From Arthrobacter sp. B1I2 (GTDB lineage Bacteria > Actinomycetota > Actinomycetes > Actinomycetales > Micrococcaceae), in the NCBI RefSeq assembly GCF_030816485.1, contig NZ_JAUSYC010000001.1:3100001-3164000 (forward strand): a stretch of DNA of 64,000 nt. Reading direction: 5' to 3'. Position 1 is the stretch's first letter. The number at the start of each line of letters is the position of its first letter. This document shows positions 1-7,948 of this stretch, piece by piece. The notes under the pieces are model-generated. The model saw only the letters and a program-made list of their open reading frames with translations. It was not told the DNA's origin and ran no database searches. The position numbers and the translations under genes are program-made.

Positions 1-722
1 TGGAACACCACGGAAGCGCCGGCGGGGATGATGCTTTCCAGTTCCGCCCGCCGCTGCGGCGTGATCCGGCTGAGCAGGTGCAGCGTGTAGCCGGGCAGCC
101 TGGACATGCCGGCCACCATGGTTTCCACGTTCTTGTAGGGCATGAAGGAACCCATGTAAATGATCGTTTTGTCCGCACCGTCGGCCGGGTTGCGTGGTTC
201 CTGCGCCGGTTGCGGGGCGTTGGCGACAATGCGCACGGGCCTGCGCGTCAGGCGGTACTTGGCCATCAGCGCCTCGGTGGTCCGGCTGATGGTGGCCACG
301 GTATCGGCCCGGTTGAGGAGCAGCCGTTGCGGCCAAAACGCCTTGTGGTAGAGGCGCCAAAGCAGCCGGACGGGGGCCGGCAGGAATCCCGGGGGAGCCG
401 GGTGCTCATAGTAGATGAGGTCGTGCAAAGTCAGGATCAGCCCGTACTTCCGGCCCCAGGTGCCCATTGTCTGCATGGGACACACCACCACGTCCGCCCC
501 GATCGCGTTCACCTTCCGGGCAACGAAAAGCTCCAGGGGCGAGAGCGGGCTGCTGATCAGCGTGTAGGGCACGTCAGGCAGGAGGGCGAGTTGCCGGACG
601 TCGGAGACCAGCATGGAGACGTCAGCGATCCTCGCCGTGGCAGCGATCAGGCTGGCTCCATAGCGGCTGATGCCATCGTGATGGTCGGTACGGGTGAAAC
701 GTGCATCAATGACGATCTTCAC
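1..722 (-). CDS. Glycosyltransferase, GT4-like (3' end outside window)
   Basis: Probable GT-B fold glycosyltransferase that moves a sugar from an activated donor onto a cell-surface or secondary glycan; acceptor unknown. About 240 N-terminal residues are visible. Seen: an N-terminal segment with LHDLIYYEHP around residue 90, then IIYMGSFMPYKNVET, which is the typical opening of the donor-binding half of family 4 enzymes, followed by LHLLSRITPQRRAELE. The GTG start at 722 overlaps the stop of the upstream hydrolase as GTGA, so the two are probably translationally coupled. The remaining C-terminal half with the donor-binding EX7E motif lies beyond position 1. No start other than 722 fits the overlap. 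Family assignment is fairly safe, substrate is not known. Confidence 0.8.
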   Translation of the reverse strand, partial: MKIVIDARFTRTDHHDGISRYGASLIAATARIADVSMLVSDVRQLALLPDVPYTLISSPLSPLELFVARKVNAIGADVVVCPMQTMGTWGRKYGLILTLHDLIYYEHPAPPGFLPAPVRLLWRLYHKAFWPQRLLLNRADTVATISRTTEALMAKYRLTRRPVRIVANAPQPAQEPRNPADGADKTIIYMGSFMPYKNVETMVAGMSRLPGYTLHLLSRITPQRRAELESIIPAGASVVF

Positions 723-1648
723 GCGGGATGGTCCTTCAGGAAGCTGCGGATGTAGCGGGCGGCCGGCTCGGGTGTTTCGTAGTGGATCAGGTGTCCGACG
801 CCGGGAATCACCTTCAGTTCCCCGTCCGGAAGCAGTGCCAGGAGGCGGTGCTGGTTGGGAAGGGTGGCGATTTCATCCTTTTCGCCGGCAATCAGCAGGA
901 CGGGAAGTTCCAGTTGTCCGGCGACCTCTGCCACGTGGTTGCTGACCGAAGCGGTAAATGACTCCAGCAGGCTGTCCCGGTCGGCAAAGGAACTGAAATA
1001 AGCGTGGTGCTGGCCGTGGATGAAGGCCCGCAGCTCCTTGTCGCGGGTCTTGGCCATGGTCCCGCTCATGACCCTCACGATCAGCGGATTGCGCAGCAGC
1101 GCCAGCCCGGGCCTGCGGGGGAGCCGCGCCGCCAGCCGGTAGTACAGCACGGCCAGCCGCGTCATCAGGCCCTTGGGTCCTTCCAGCGCCGGAGCGGCGA
1201 TGGGGTTGATGAGGATCAGGGGGCGCACGGCCTCCGGGTTGTTGGCCACGAAGTGCGCGGCCACGATGGAGCCGAAGGAGTGCCCCAGCAGCACGGTATC
1301 CGGTCCCAGGCCCTGGGCCGCCATGAAGTCAGTGATGAACTGCCCGTAGCGTTCCACCGAGTGCGGGTCCCGGGCAAAGGCATCCGAACTGCCGAACCCA
1401 GGCAGGTCGGGCATGATGATGCGCATTTCCGGGAGCTGGTCCGCGACGCGCAGGAGCCCGTGGTGGTCGCCGCGGAACCCGTGGACCACCAGGACGGTGC
1501 GGGTCTCCGGCGTCTCCTGCAGGGGCTCGTAGGTCCAGAAGGCCACCGTGCCGCCGTCGAGGGTCACGGTTGAGGCGGAGGCGCGGGCGGAAAGTTCAAC
1601 GCTCAGGTATGCAGGCGCAGGGGAGGTCCCCGGGTTAACGGTGTCCAT
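719..1648 (-). CDS. Alpha/beta hydrolase
   Basis: Serine hydrolase of the alpha/beta fold, 309 residues. The nucleophile elbow GHSFG (Ser about 124), the oxyanion HGF motif at about 56, an acidic residue in AGEKDE and the catalytic histidine in GVGHLIHYE near the C-terminus are all present. It has no signal peptide, so it should be cytoplasmic. An upstream in-frame ATG at 1720 would lie inside the preceding aldo/keto reductase; the ATG at 1648, 7 nt past that stop, is the more economical start. It sits between the aldo/keto reductase and a glycosyltransferase in one leftward run. The substrate cannot be read from the sequence: esterase, haloalkane dehalogenase-like or C-C hydrolase are all possible. 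Confidence 0.85.
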   Translation of the reverse strand: MDTVNPGTSPAPAYLSVELSARASASTVTLDGGTVAFWTYEPLQETPETRTVLVVHGFRGDHHGLLRVADQLPEMRIIMPDLPGFGSSDAFARDPHSVERYGQFITDFMAAQGLGPDTVLLGHSFGSIVAAHFVANNPEAVRPLILINPIAAPALEGPKGLMTRLAVLYYRLAARLPRRPGLALLRNPLIVRVMSGTMAKTRDKELRAFIHGQHHAYFSSFADRDSLLESFTASVSNHVAEVAGQLELPVLLIAGEKDEIATLPNQHRLLALLPDGELKVIPGVGHLIHYETPEPAARYIRSFLKDHPA

Positions 1649-1655
1649 GGCGGGC

Positions 1656-2525
1656 CTAGTTGACGTTGTCCGGATGGGACCCGGTCCGCTGGCCGCGGTC
1701 CAGCGCGTTGATGGCCGCAAGATCGCGTTCGGAGAGCTGGAAGCCGAAGACGTCGAGGTTCTCCCGGATCCGCGCTTCCGAGCTGGCCTTGGGGATGGCG
1801 ATGTTCCCCAGCTGCATGTGCCAGCGCAGAATCACCTGGGCGGGGGACCGGCCGTGCTCGGCGGCGCAGGCCTGGATGACAGGATCGGCCAGCACCTGGC
1901 CGCGGCCCAGCGGGCTCCAGGCCTCGGTGCGGATGCCCAGCTCCGCGTGCCTGCTGCGCAGTTCCTCCTGCTGCAGCCAGGGGTGCAGTTCGATCTGGTT
2001 GACGGCAGGGACCACTTCGGCGCTTTGAAGCAGGCGGTCAAGATGTGCCGGCTGGAAGTTGCTGACACCAATGGCACGGACCCTGCCTTCGCGGTAGAGC
2101 GTTTCCAGGGCACGGTAGGTTTCGGGGAAGAGCCCCCGGCGCGGGCAGGGCCAGTGGATCAGGTACATATCCACGTAGTCCAGGCCCAGATTGACCATGG
2201 AATCATCGAATGCGCGCAACGTCGCGTCGTACCCGTGGTGGTCGTTCCATACCTTGGTTGTGATAAAGACGTCGGCCCGGCCCAGGGACGGGAACAGCTC
2301 CCCGGAGCCGCCGCTTCCGCTACCGTCGCCAAGCTGCGAACTGATGCCGCGCGCCACCCCGGTCTCGTTTCCATACATGGCTGCGGTGTCGAAGTGGCGG
2401 TAACCGGCGGCGAGCGCAGTGGCCACCAGCCCTTCCGCGTCCGCTGCCGGCACCTTGTACAGCCCAAAGCCGAGCTGGTCTATCAGCACGCCATTGTTCA
2501 GGCTCAGCCGGGGTGAGGTTCTCAT
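1656..2525 (-). CDS. Aldo/keto reductase
   Basis: NADPH-dependent reductase of the aldo/keto reductase superfamily, 289 residues, single TIM barrel. The catalytic tetrad is visible: Asp46 and Tyr51 (FDTAAMYGNE), Lys91 (ITTKVWND) and His124 (YLIHWP). The signature GYRHFDTA and the late IPKASSEARIREN phosphate-binding motif are intact. It most resembles the AKR5 group around 2,5-diketo-D-gluconic acid reductase, although such enzymes often reduce many aldehydes and methylglyoxal. A small Gly/Ser-rich insert (residues about 65-75) follows the first helix. The ATG has no Shine-Dalgarno; a TAGAGT hexamer 7 nt upstream suggests a leaderless transcript. First gene of a leftward three-gene run. Confidence 0.9.
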   Translation of the reverse strand: MRTSPRLSLNNGVLIDQLGFGLYKVPAADAEGLVATALAAGYRHFDTAAMYGNETGVARGISSQLGDGSGSGGSGELFPSLGRADVFITTKVWNDHHGYDATLRAFDDSMVNLGLDYVDMYLIHWPCPRRGLFPETYRALETLYREGRVRAIGVSNFQPAHLDRLLQSAEVVPAVNQIELHPWLQQEELRSRHAELGIRTEAWSPLGRGQVLADPVIQACAAEHGRSPAQVILRWHMQLGNIAIPKASSEARIRENLDVFGFQLSERDLAAINALDRGQRTGSHPDNVN

Positions 2526-2532
2526 GGCAACG

Positions 2533-2538
2533 ACTCTA
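2533..2538 (-). promoter_or_regulatory. -10 box, leaderless promoter of aldo/keto reductase
   Basis: TAGAGT on the minus strand, then 7 nt (CGTTGCC), then the ATG at 2525. There is no Shine-Dalgarno sequence, so transcription probably starts at or next to the ATG. Confidence 0.45.
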
Positions 2539-2544
2539 CCTACT

Positions 2545-3510
2545 TCAGCTGGTCAGTCCCTCGTAATTGACCAGCCGGCGTGCGGTGGCTTCATCCAGGA
2601 TCAGGTCGGTGGCCAGCCTGGCCGCCAGGGCTCCGCGCAGCCCGTTGATCTTGGAGACCCCCGAGACCACGCAGATCCTGCGGCGCACCTGCCGGAGCTG
2701 GGCAAGTGCCGGGCCGGTGGACCTTTCATTCAGGACGATCCCGTCAGAGGACCCGTCCGCCCGGAAAAACACGGTGGCAACGTCTCCCACCACGTCGGAA
2801 TTGGCCAGGGCGTTCAGGTCCTCCTCGTCAAGGTACCCGCCCGCGTAAACATGGCTGGGATAGTCGGCGTGTACGGAACCGACACCGAAAATGGCGATGC
2901 TCATCTTGGCCTGCAGTTCCAGGACCCGCTGCACACTGCGTTCATTCCACATGGCCGTCTTGGTAGCGGCATGGTCGAAGAAGGCGGGGACGGGGAACTG
3001 CTCCACCCGCGCCCCGTACGCGCTGCCGAACCTGCGCATGATGTCGCTCGCGTAGGTGATACCGGTGGTGTGCATGTTTCCGGCACCGTTGAGCTGGACG
3101 ATGACGCTGTCGTGCGTGATCTTTCTTGTGAGGTGCCGGCTGACCGCACTGAGCGTTGATCCCCAGGCCACGCCGATGATGGCATTGGAATCCACCAGTG
3201 GCCCGATGGTACGCGCCGCCTGCATGGCCACGCGGTCCAGGGTTTCGGCTTCATTGAGCGTCCCGAGGATGGGAACCACGTGGACATCCAGGTTGTACCG
3301 GCGCCGGATCATGCCCTCCAGTTCGGGCCCGGTGTCCAAAGGGTTGCGGATCTGGATCTGCACCAGGCCCGATTCCCTGGCTGAGGACAAAAGCCGCGAA
3401 ACGGTGGACCGGGAGGTACGCAGTTCACGGGCGATCGCATCCATGGTGAGGTCCTGCAGATAGTACATTTGTGCAGCTCGGAGGGCATCTGCGTCCCGGG
3501 AAAGTGTCAT
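2545..3510 (-). CDS. SorC/DeoR-family sugar-binding transcriptional regulator
   Basis: DNA-binding regulator of 321 residues with an N-terminal helix-turn-helix (MYYLQDLTMDAIARELRTS, about 15-33, continuing through STVSRLLSSARESG) and a large C-terminal SorC-type sugar-phosphate-binding domain (IGVAWGSTLSAV and VVQLNGAGNMH segments). Members of this family sense phosphorylated sugars or polyols. ATG 3510 has a good AAGGGA ribosome site; the open frame runs further upstream without one. It is divergent from glpD-glpF-glpK, and a perfect palindrome lies just upstream, so the simplest inference is that it controls the glycerol operon and itself in response to glycerol 3-phosphate. This is not the usual DeoR-type GlpR of proteobacteria. 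Alternative: it controls the neighbouring reductase genes. Confidence 0.85.
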   Translation of the reverse strand: MTLSRDADALRAAQMYYLQDLTMDAIARELRTSRSTVSRLLSSARESGLVQIQIRNPLDTGPELEGMIRRRYNLDVHVVPILGTLNEAETLDRVAMQAARTIGPLVDSNAIIGVAWGSTLSAVSRHLTRKITHDSVIVQLNGAGNMHTTGITYASDIMRRFGSAYGARVEQFPVPAFFDHAATKTAMWNERSVQRVLELQAKMSIAIFGVGSVHADYPSHVYAGGYLDEEDLNALANSDVVGDVATVFFRADGSSDGIVLNERSTGPALAQLRQVRRRICVVSGVSKINGLRGALAARLATDLILDEATARRLVNYEGLTS

Positions 3511-3523
3511 CTCAGTTCCCTTC

Positions 3524-3537
3524 TGCACGTTTGTGCA
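3524..3537. promoter_or_regulatory. Candidate operator TGCAC-N4-GTGCA
   Basis: Perfect 5+5 bp inverted repeat with a 4-nt spacer, immediately upstream of the putative glpD -35 box and 13 bp upstream of the regulator start. The half TTTGTGCA recurs at 3468-3475 inside the regulator gene. Best read as the binding site of the SorC-type regulator. Confidence 0.5.
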
Positions 3538-3543
3538 TAGTGC

Positions 3544-3573
3544 TTGACTCCATTTTCCATTTCTCCAAACAAT
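3544..3573 (+). promoter_or_regulatory. Putative glpD promoter
   Basis: TTGACT (3544-3549) and AACAAT (3568-3573) separated by 18 bp, downstream of the palindrome at 3524-3537 and 66 nt before the glpD start. The -35 match is good and the -10 match moderate. Confidence 0.4.
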
Positions 3574-3638
3574 AGAGCAGAACGGCGGCGCCAAACAGCC
3601 GGTGCCCGCATCACACAAAGCCCCAAGGGAGTAGTTTT

Positions 3639-5462
3639 TTGGGACCCAAGGATTCAACTGTTCACCCGTCTGTCACCGCAGCCCGGCCTGGGACCGAACG
3701 CGCTTCGGTCCACAGCCTGCGGCGCCGTCCGCACGCGAAAGTGCTGGTGGTGGGTGGTGGCATCAACGGCGTAGGCACGTTCCGCGATCTGGCACTGCAG
3801 GGCGTGGACGTGGCGCTGGTGGAGCGCGGCGATTACTGCCAGGGCGCCAGCGGTGCGTCCTCACACATGATCCACGGCGGTATCCGGTACCTGGAAAACG
3901 GCGAGTTCCGCCTGGTCCGGGAGTCCGTAGTGGAACGCAACCGCCTGCTGAAGATTGCCCCGCACTACGTCAAGCCGCTGCAGACAACCATCCCGATCTC
4001 CAGCACCTTCTCCGGCATCCTCTCCGCACCGCTGCGCTTCCTCACCCACAAGCAGCAGGGCAAGCCCAAGGAGCGTGGCGCATTCCTCATCAAGGCCGGC
4101 CTCAGCCTTTACGATTCGTTTTCACGGGACGGCGGGACCGTGCCGCGGCACCAGTTCCGCACCCACAAGGCAGCCCTCAAGGAACTGCCCGACCTCCGGC
4201 CCGACGTTAAATACACCGCCACCTACTTCGACGCCTCCGTCCACAACCCGGAGCGCCTCACCCTCGATGTCCTCCAGGACGGCGAAAAGGCCGGCCGGGG
4301 AGGCAACCAGCAGGGCACCAGCGCACAGGGTGATACGGCCCGCGCCAGCAACTACCTCTCCCTCCAGTCCGTGTCCCCCGAGCCCAACCCGGGGACGGGG
4401 CGCGGCAGCACCGTCCGGTTGCGTGACGAGCTGACGGGGGAGGAGTTCGACTTCACCGCGGACGTCATCGTCAACACCACCGGGGCGTGGGTTGACCTCA
4501 CCAACGAGGCAATGGGTGCGGCATCGTCCTTCATGGGCGGAACCAAGGGCTCCCACATCGTGCTGGACCATCCCGGCCTCCTGGCCGCCTGCCGCGGCCG
4601 GGAAATCTTCTTTGAGCACACCGACGGCCGGATCGTCCTCATCTACCCCATGGGAGACCGGGTGCTGGTGGGCACCACGGACGTGGACGCTGACATGTCG
4701 GAGGATGCCGTCTGCACCGATGAGGAGATCCAGTACTTCTTCGACCTGATCGGCCACGTCTTCCCCGCGATTGACGTCACCCCTGACGACATCGTCTACA
4801 CGTTCTCGGGTGTCCGCCCCCTGCCGAGCCATGACGCCACCCAGCCGGGGTTCGTCTCCCGCGACTACCGCATCGAACGCCGCGCCTCCGGACGCGACGG
4901 AAGCGGCGCCGTCGTGCTGAGCCTGGTAGGCGGCAAATGGACCACCTTCCGCGCCCTCGCCGAGCACCTGACCAACGAGGTCCTCAGCGAACTGGGCGTG
5001 CAGCGCAAGGTTTCGACGGCGCAGCTCCCCATTGGCGGCGGCGCCGGTTTCCCTGCCGACGAAGCAGGCGTCCAGAAGTGGATCAAGGCACACATGGCGG
5101 AGGGCCGGGACGCAGACCGCACAGCCGGGCTGCTGACCCGCTACGGGACCCGGGCCGAAGCAGTAATCGCCTACCTCGATGCCGGACCCGACCAGGCACT
5201 GCGGTCCACCCGGGAGCTCAGCGTCCGTGAACTGGAGTTCATGGCGGCAAACGAGCAAGTGGGGCACCTGGTGGATGTCTTCATCCGGCGCACCTCCCTG
5301 GCCTTTCGGGGGCTCGTCACCGGCGAACTTCTCAACGAGGTGGCGGAGGTGCTGTCCGTCCCGCTCAAGTGGGACGCTTCGGCGCGCACCGCTGAGATCA
5401 GGCACGCGCAGGACGTGCTGCAACGTTTCCACCGGGTGGAAACGCACAGCCTGGTCTCCTGA
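3639..5462 (+). CDS. glpD: Aerobic glycerol-3-phosphate dehydrogenase
   Basis: Membrane-associated FAD enzyme that oxidises sn-glycerol 3-phosphate to dihydroxyacetone phosphate and passes electrons to menaquinone. 607 residues. The dinucleotide fold VLVVGGGINGVGTFRDLALQG starts at about residue 35, followed by SGASSHMIHGGIRYLENGEF, both hallmarks of GlpD. The substrate domain (LIYPMGDRVLVGTTD) and the C-terminal helical domain are intact. A low-complexity Gly/Gln insert sits at about 215-240. The TTG start at 3639 is chosen because AAGGGAG lies 7 nt upstream; no ATG fits. First gene of glpD-glpF-glpK, so glycerol uptake, phosphorylation and oxidation are encoded together. Confidence 0.95.
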   Translation: MGPKDSTVHPSVTAARPGTERASVHSLRRRPHAKVLVVGGGINGVGTFRDLALQGVDVALVERGDYCQGASGASSHMIHGGIRYLENGEFRLVRESVVERNRLLKIAPHYVKPLQTTIPISSTFSGILSAPLRFLTHKQQGKPKERGAFLIKAGLSLYDSFSRDGGTVPRHQFRTHKAALKELPDLRPDVKYTATYFDASVHNPERLTLDVLQDGEKAGRGGNQQGTSAQGDTARASNYLSLQSVSPEPNPGTGRGSTVRLRDELTGEEFDFTADVIVNTTGAWVDLTNEAMGAASSFMGGTKGSHIVLDHPGLLAACRGREIFFEHTDGRIVLIYPMGDRVLVGTTDVDADMSEDAVCTDEEIQYFFDLIGHVFPAIDVTPDDIVYTFSGVRPLPSHDATQPGFVSRDYRIERRASGRDGSGAVVLSLVGGKWTTFRALAEHLTNEVLSELGVQRKVSTAQLPIGGGAGFPADEAGVQKWIKAHMAEGRDADRTAGLLTRYGTRAEAVIAYLDAGPDQALRSTRELSVRELEFMAANEQVGHLVDVFIRRTSLAFRGLVTGELLNEVAEVLSVPLKWDASARTAEIRHAQDVLQRFHRVETHSLVS

Positions 5463-5475
5463 GGACCAGGCTGCC

Positions 5476-5501
5476 GGCCGGGACGTTTCAGCGTCCCGGC
5501 C
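5476..5501 (+). other. Intercistronic hairpin glpD-glpF
   Basis: Perfect 10-bp stem GGCCGGGACG / CGTCCCGGCC with a 6-nt loop in the 89-nt gap after glpD. There is no T run, so it is more likely an RNA-processing or stability element than a full terminator. Confidence 0.5.
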
Positions 5502-5551
5502 CAACGGTCCTTCACCCGCGGAGGACCGACAACTAAAAACAGAAGGAGTCA

Positions 5552-6304
5552 ATGATGTCTCTAGGAATAGTCTTCCTCTCCGAAGTCTTTGGCACGGGCA
5601 TGCTGACCCTGTTGGGTTGCGGCGTCGTTGCCAACGTGGCTTTACGGGGGACAAAAGGCAACAGCGGCGGTTTTCTGATGGTCACCTGGGGATGGGGCAT
5701 TGCCGTATTCTGTGGTGTCTTCGTTGCCGCGAAGTCGGGCGCGCACCTGAACCCTGCCGTCACGCTCGGCCTGATGCTCAACGGAAAAGCCGAATACGCT
5801 CCCGGTGTCGCCGTAGACGTGGCTTCCACGCTGACCTACTTCGGCGGCGAGATGGTGGGCGCCTTCCTCGGCGCCGTAGTCTGCTGGCTGGCTTACAAGC
5901 AGCACTTTGATGACGAGCCGGAGCCTGCAGGCAAGCTCGGGACCTTTTCCACCGGGCCTGCCATCCGCTCCACCCCGTGGAACCTGATCACCGAGATCAT
6001 CGGTACTTTTGTCCTGGTCTTCGTCATCCTCACCCTCGGCGGGACACCCTCCGGCCTCGGTCCGCTCGCGGTCGCGCTGCTCGTGGTGGGCATCGGCGTT
6101 TCCCTTGGCGGCCCCACCGGCTACGCCATCAACCCCGCCCGCGACCTCGGACCGCGCATCGCCCACGCGCTGCTTCCAATCAAGGGCAAGGGTTCCAGCG
6201 ACTGGGCCTACTCCTGGATCCCCGTCGTCGGGCCTCTGGTCGGAGGCGCCCTCGGCGGCCTGGCAGCCCGCATAGTTCCCATCATCGTCACGGCCGCTTC
6301 CTGA
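5552..6304 (+). CDS. glpF: Glycerol uptake facilitator (MIP/aquaporin family)
   Basis: Inner-membrane channel for passive glycerol entry, 250 residues with six membrane helices in the duplicated aquaporin fold. Both pore motifs are seen: [10 protein letters not shown] (NPA at 67-69) and [12 protein letters not shown] (NPA at 194-196). The Asp directly after the second NPAR is characteristic of glycerol-conducting aquaglyceroporins rather than water-only channels. Start: tandem ATG ATG behind AGAAGGAG; the second ATG at 5555 is equally possible. Lies between glpD and glpK, 89 and 41 nt away, so co-transcription is expected. Confidence 0.95.
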   Translation: MMSLGIVFLSEVFGTGMLTLLGCGVVANVALRGTKGNSGGFLMVTWGWGIAVFCGVFVAAKSGAHLNPAVTLGLMLNGKAEYAPGVAVDVASTLTYFGGEMVGAFLGAVVCWLAYKQHFDDEPEPAGKLGTFSTGPAIRSTPWNLITEIIGTFVLVFVILTLGGTPSGLGPLAVALLVVGIGVSLGGPTGYAINPARDLGPRIAHALLPIKGKGSSDWAYSWIPVVGPLVGGALGGLAARIVPIIVTAAS

Positions 6305-6345
6305 CCCGTACCGACTACAGCCATCAACAAGACAAGGACGTCATC

Positions 6346-7860
6346 ATGAACCAGTACGTAATCGCCATTGACCAGGGCACCACCAGCACCCGCGCCATCA
6401 TCTTTGACCACAGCGGCGCCATTGTCTCTTCCGGCCAGATGGAACACGAGCAGATCTTCCCCCAGGCAGGCTGGGTGGAACACGACGCCGCGGAGATCTG
6501 GAACAACACCCGTGAGGTCATCGGATCGGCCCTCTCGAAGGCGAACCTGACACGGCACGACATTGCCGCCGTCGGCATCACCAACCAGCGCGAAACCGCT
6601 GTGGTGTGGGACAAGACCACGGGCAAGCCGGTCTACAACGCCATCGTGTGGCAGGACACCCGGACGCAGGACATCGTGGATGCGCTGTCGAAGGACGGCG
6701 GCGCGGACCGCTTCAAACAAAAGGTGGGCCTGCCCCTGGCCACCTACTTCTCCGGCACCAAGATCAAGTGGATCCTGGACAACGTGGACGGTGCCCGCGA
6801 AAAGGCAGAGGCCGGGGACCTGGTCTTTGGCAACACCGACGCCTGGGTCCTGTGGAACCTGACCGGCGGCGTGGACGGCGGCGTCCACGTCACCGACGTC
6901 ACCAACGCCTCCCGGACCCTGTTCATGGACCTCGACACGCTGCAGTGGGACGACGAGATCCTCGGGATCTTTGGCGTACCCCGCAGCATGATGCCGGAGA
7001 TCAAGTCCTCTTCCGAGGTGTACGGCGAAGTCCACGGCTCGCAGCTGCTCCGCGAGACGCCCGTGGCGGGCATCCTGGGCGACCAGCAGGCCGCCACTTT
7101 CGGCCAGGCGGCCTTCGAAGCCGGCGAAGCCAAGAACACCTACGGCACGGGCTGCTTCCTGATCTTCAACACGGGCGAAGAAATCGTCCACTCGAAGAAC
7201 GGGCTCCTCACCACGGTCGGCTACAAGCTGGGTGATGCCAAGCCGCACTACGCCCTCGAAGGCTCCATCGCCGTCACCGGCTCCCTCGTCCAGTGGCTGC
7301 GTGACAACCTGGGCATGATCAGCAGCGCCCCTGAAGTGGAAACCCTTGCCGCGTCCGTGAAGGACAACGGCGGCGTGTACATCGTTCCGGCCTTCTCCGG
7401 CCTGTTCGCCCCGTATTGGCGCTCCGACGCCCGCGGCGCGATCGTCGGCCTGACCCGGTTCGTCAACAAGAACCACATCGCCCGGGCGGCGCTCGAGGCC
7501 ACCGCGTTCCAGACCCGGGAGGTGCTGGACGCGGTCAACGCGGACTCCGGTGTGCCGCTGAGCGAGTTGAAGGTCGACGGCGGCATGGTTGCCAACGACG
7601 CGCTCATGCAGTTCCAGGCGGATATCCTGGGCGTCCCGGTCATCCGCCCCAAGGTCATTGAAACCACTGCGCTGGGAGCTGCCTACGCGGCAGGCCTGGC
7701 TGTTGGTTTCTGGAAGGACCTGGGCGAGTGCTCGGCCAACTGGGCGGAGGACAAGCGCTGGGAGCCTCAGATGGACCAGGCTGAACAGGACCGCCAGATG
7801 CGGCTCTGGAAGAAGGCCGTCAGCAAGTCCATGGACTGGGTCGACGAGGACGTGCGCTAG
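6346..7860 (+). CDS. glpK: Glycerol kinase
   Basis: Cytoplasmic FGGY kinase that phosphorylates glycerol with ATP to sn-glycerol 3-phosphate, trapping glycerol entering through GlpF and supplying GlpD. 504 residues, the usual length. The N-terminal phosphate loop [11 protein letters not shown] (residues 7-17), the substrate segment [22 protein letters not shown] and the C-terminal [18 protein letters not shown] signature are intact. ATG 6346 is placed by the family N-terminus [11 protein letters not shown]; the open frame extends far upstream within glpF but that part is out-of-frame shadow. Followed by a strong hairpin. Confidence 0.97.
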   Translation: MNQYVIAIDQGTTSTRAIIFDHSGAIVSSGQMEHEQIFPQAGWVEHDAAEIWNNTREVIGSALSKANLTRHDIAAVGITNQRETAVVWDKTTGKPVYNAIVWQDTRTQDIVDALSKDGGADRFKQKVGLPLATYFSGTKIKWILDNVDGAREKAEAGDLVFGNTDAWVLWNLTGGVDGGVHVTDVTNASRTLFMDLDTLQWDDEILGIFGVPRSMMPEIKSSSEVYGEVHGSQLLRETPVAGILGDQQAATFGQAAFEAGEAKNTYGTGCFLIFNTGEEIVHSKNGLLTTVGYKLGDAKPHYALEGSIAVTGSLVQWLRDNLGMISSAPEVETLAASVKDNGGVYIVPAFSGLFAPYWRSDARGAIVGLTRFVNKNHIARAALEATAFQTREVLDAVNADSGVPLSELKVDGGMVANDALMQFQADILGVPVIRPKVIETTALGAAYAAGLAVGFWKDLGECSANWAEDKRWEPQMDQAEQDRQMRLWKKAVSKSMDWVDEDVR

Positions 7861-7873
7861 CTGTACTGTCCCG

Positions 7874-7903
7874 GGGCCGCCTGCCGATTTCGGCGGGCGG
7901 CCC
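7874..7903 (+). terminator. glpK terminator hairpin
   Basis: 13-bp stem GGGCCGCCTGCCG / CGGCGGGCGGCCC with one G-T pair and loop ATTT, 13 nt after the glpK stop. No T tract follows, so efficiency is uncertain. It lies between convergent genes. Confidence 0.6.
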
Positions 7904-7924
7904 TGCCGTGTCCCCGCCAAGCCC

Positions 7925-7948
7925 TGTCAGCGGTGTCAGCGGTGTCAG
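7925..7948. repeat. Short tandem repeat, 9-nt unit
   Basis: Two full copies of TGTCAGCGG followed by TGTCAG. The run overlaps the stop codon (7945-7947) of the leftward Rieske gene. Too short to be more than a replication-slippage product. Confidence 0.6.

Noticed and set aside
1004..1573. 189-residue forward frame opposite the alpha/beta hydrolase
   Set aside because: Low-complexity antisense reading with no ribosome site; the hydrolase motifs are on the other strand.
4122..5654. 510-residue antisense open frame across glpD
   Set aside because: Shadow frame of a GC-rich gene: Gly/Val/Asp/Ala bias, no family recognised, glpD itself is unmistakable.
5977..6345. N-terminal extension of glpK reaching back into glpF
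   Set aside because: Arg/Pro-rich out-of-frame reading of glpF; the kinase N-terminus [11 protein letters not shown] begins at 6346.
7925..7948. CRISPR-like or regulatory tandem repeat
   Set aside because: Only 2.7 copies of a 9-nt unit with no spacers; simple slippage repeat at a gene end.
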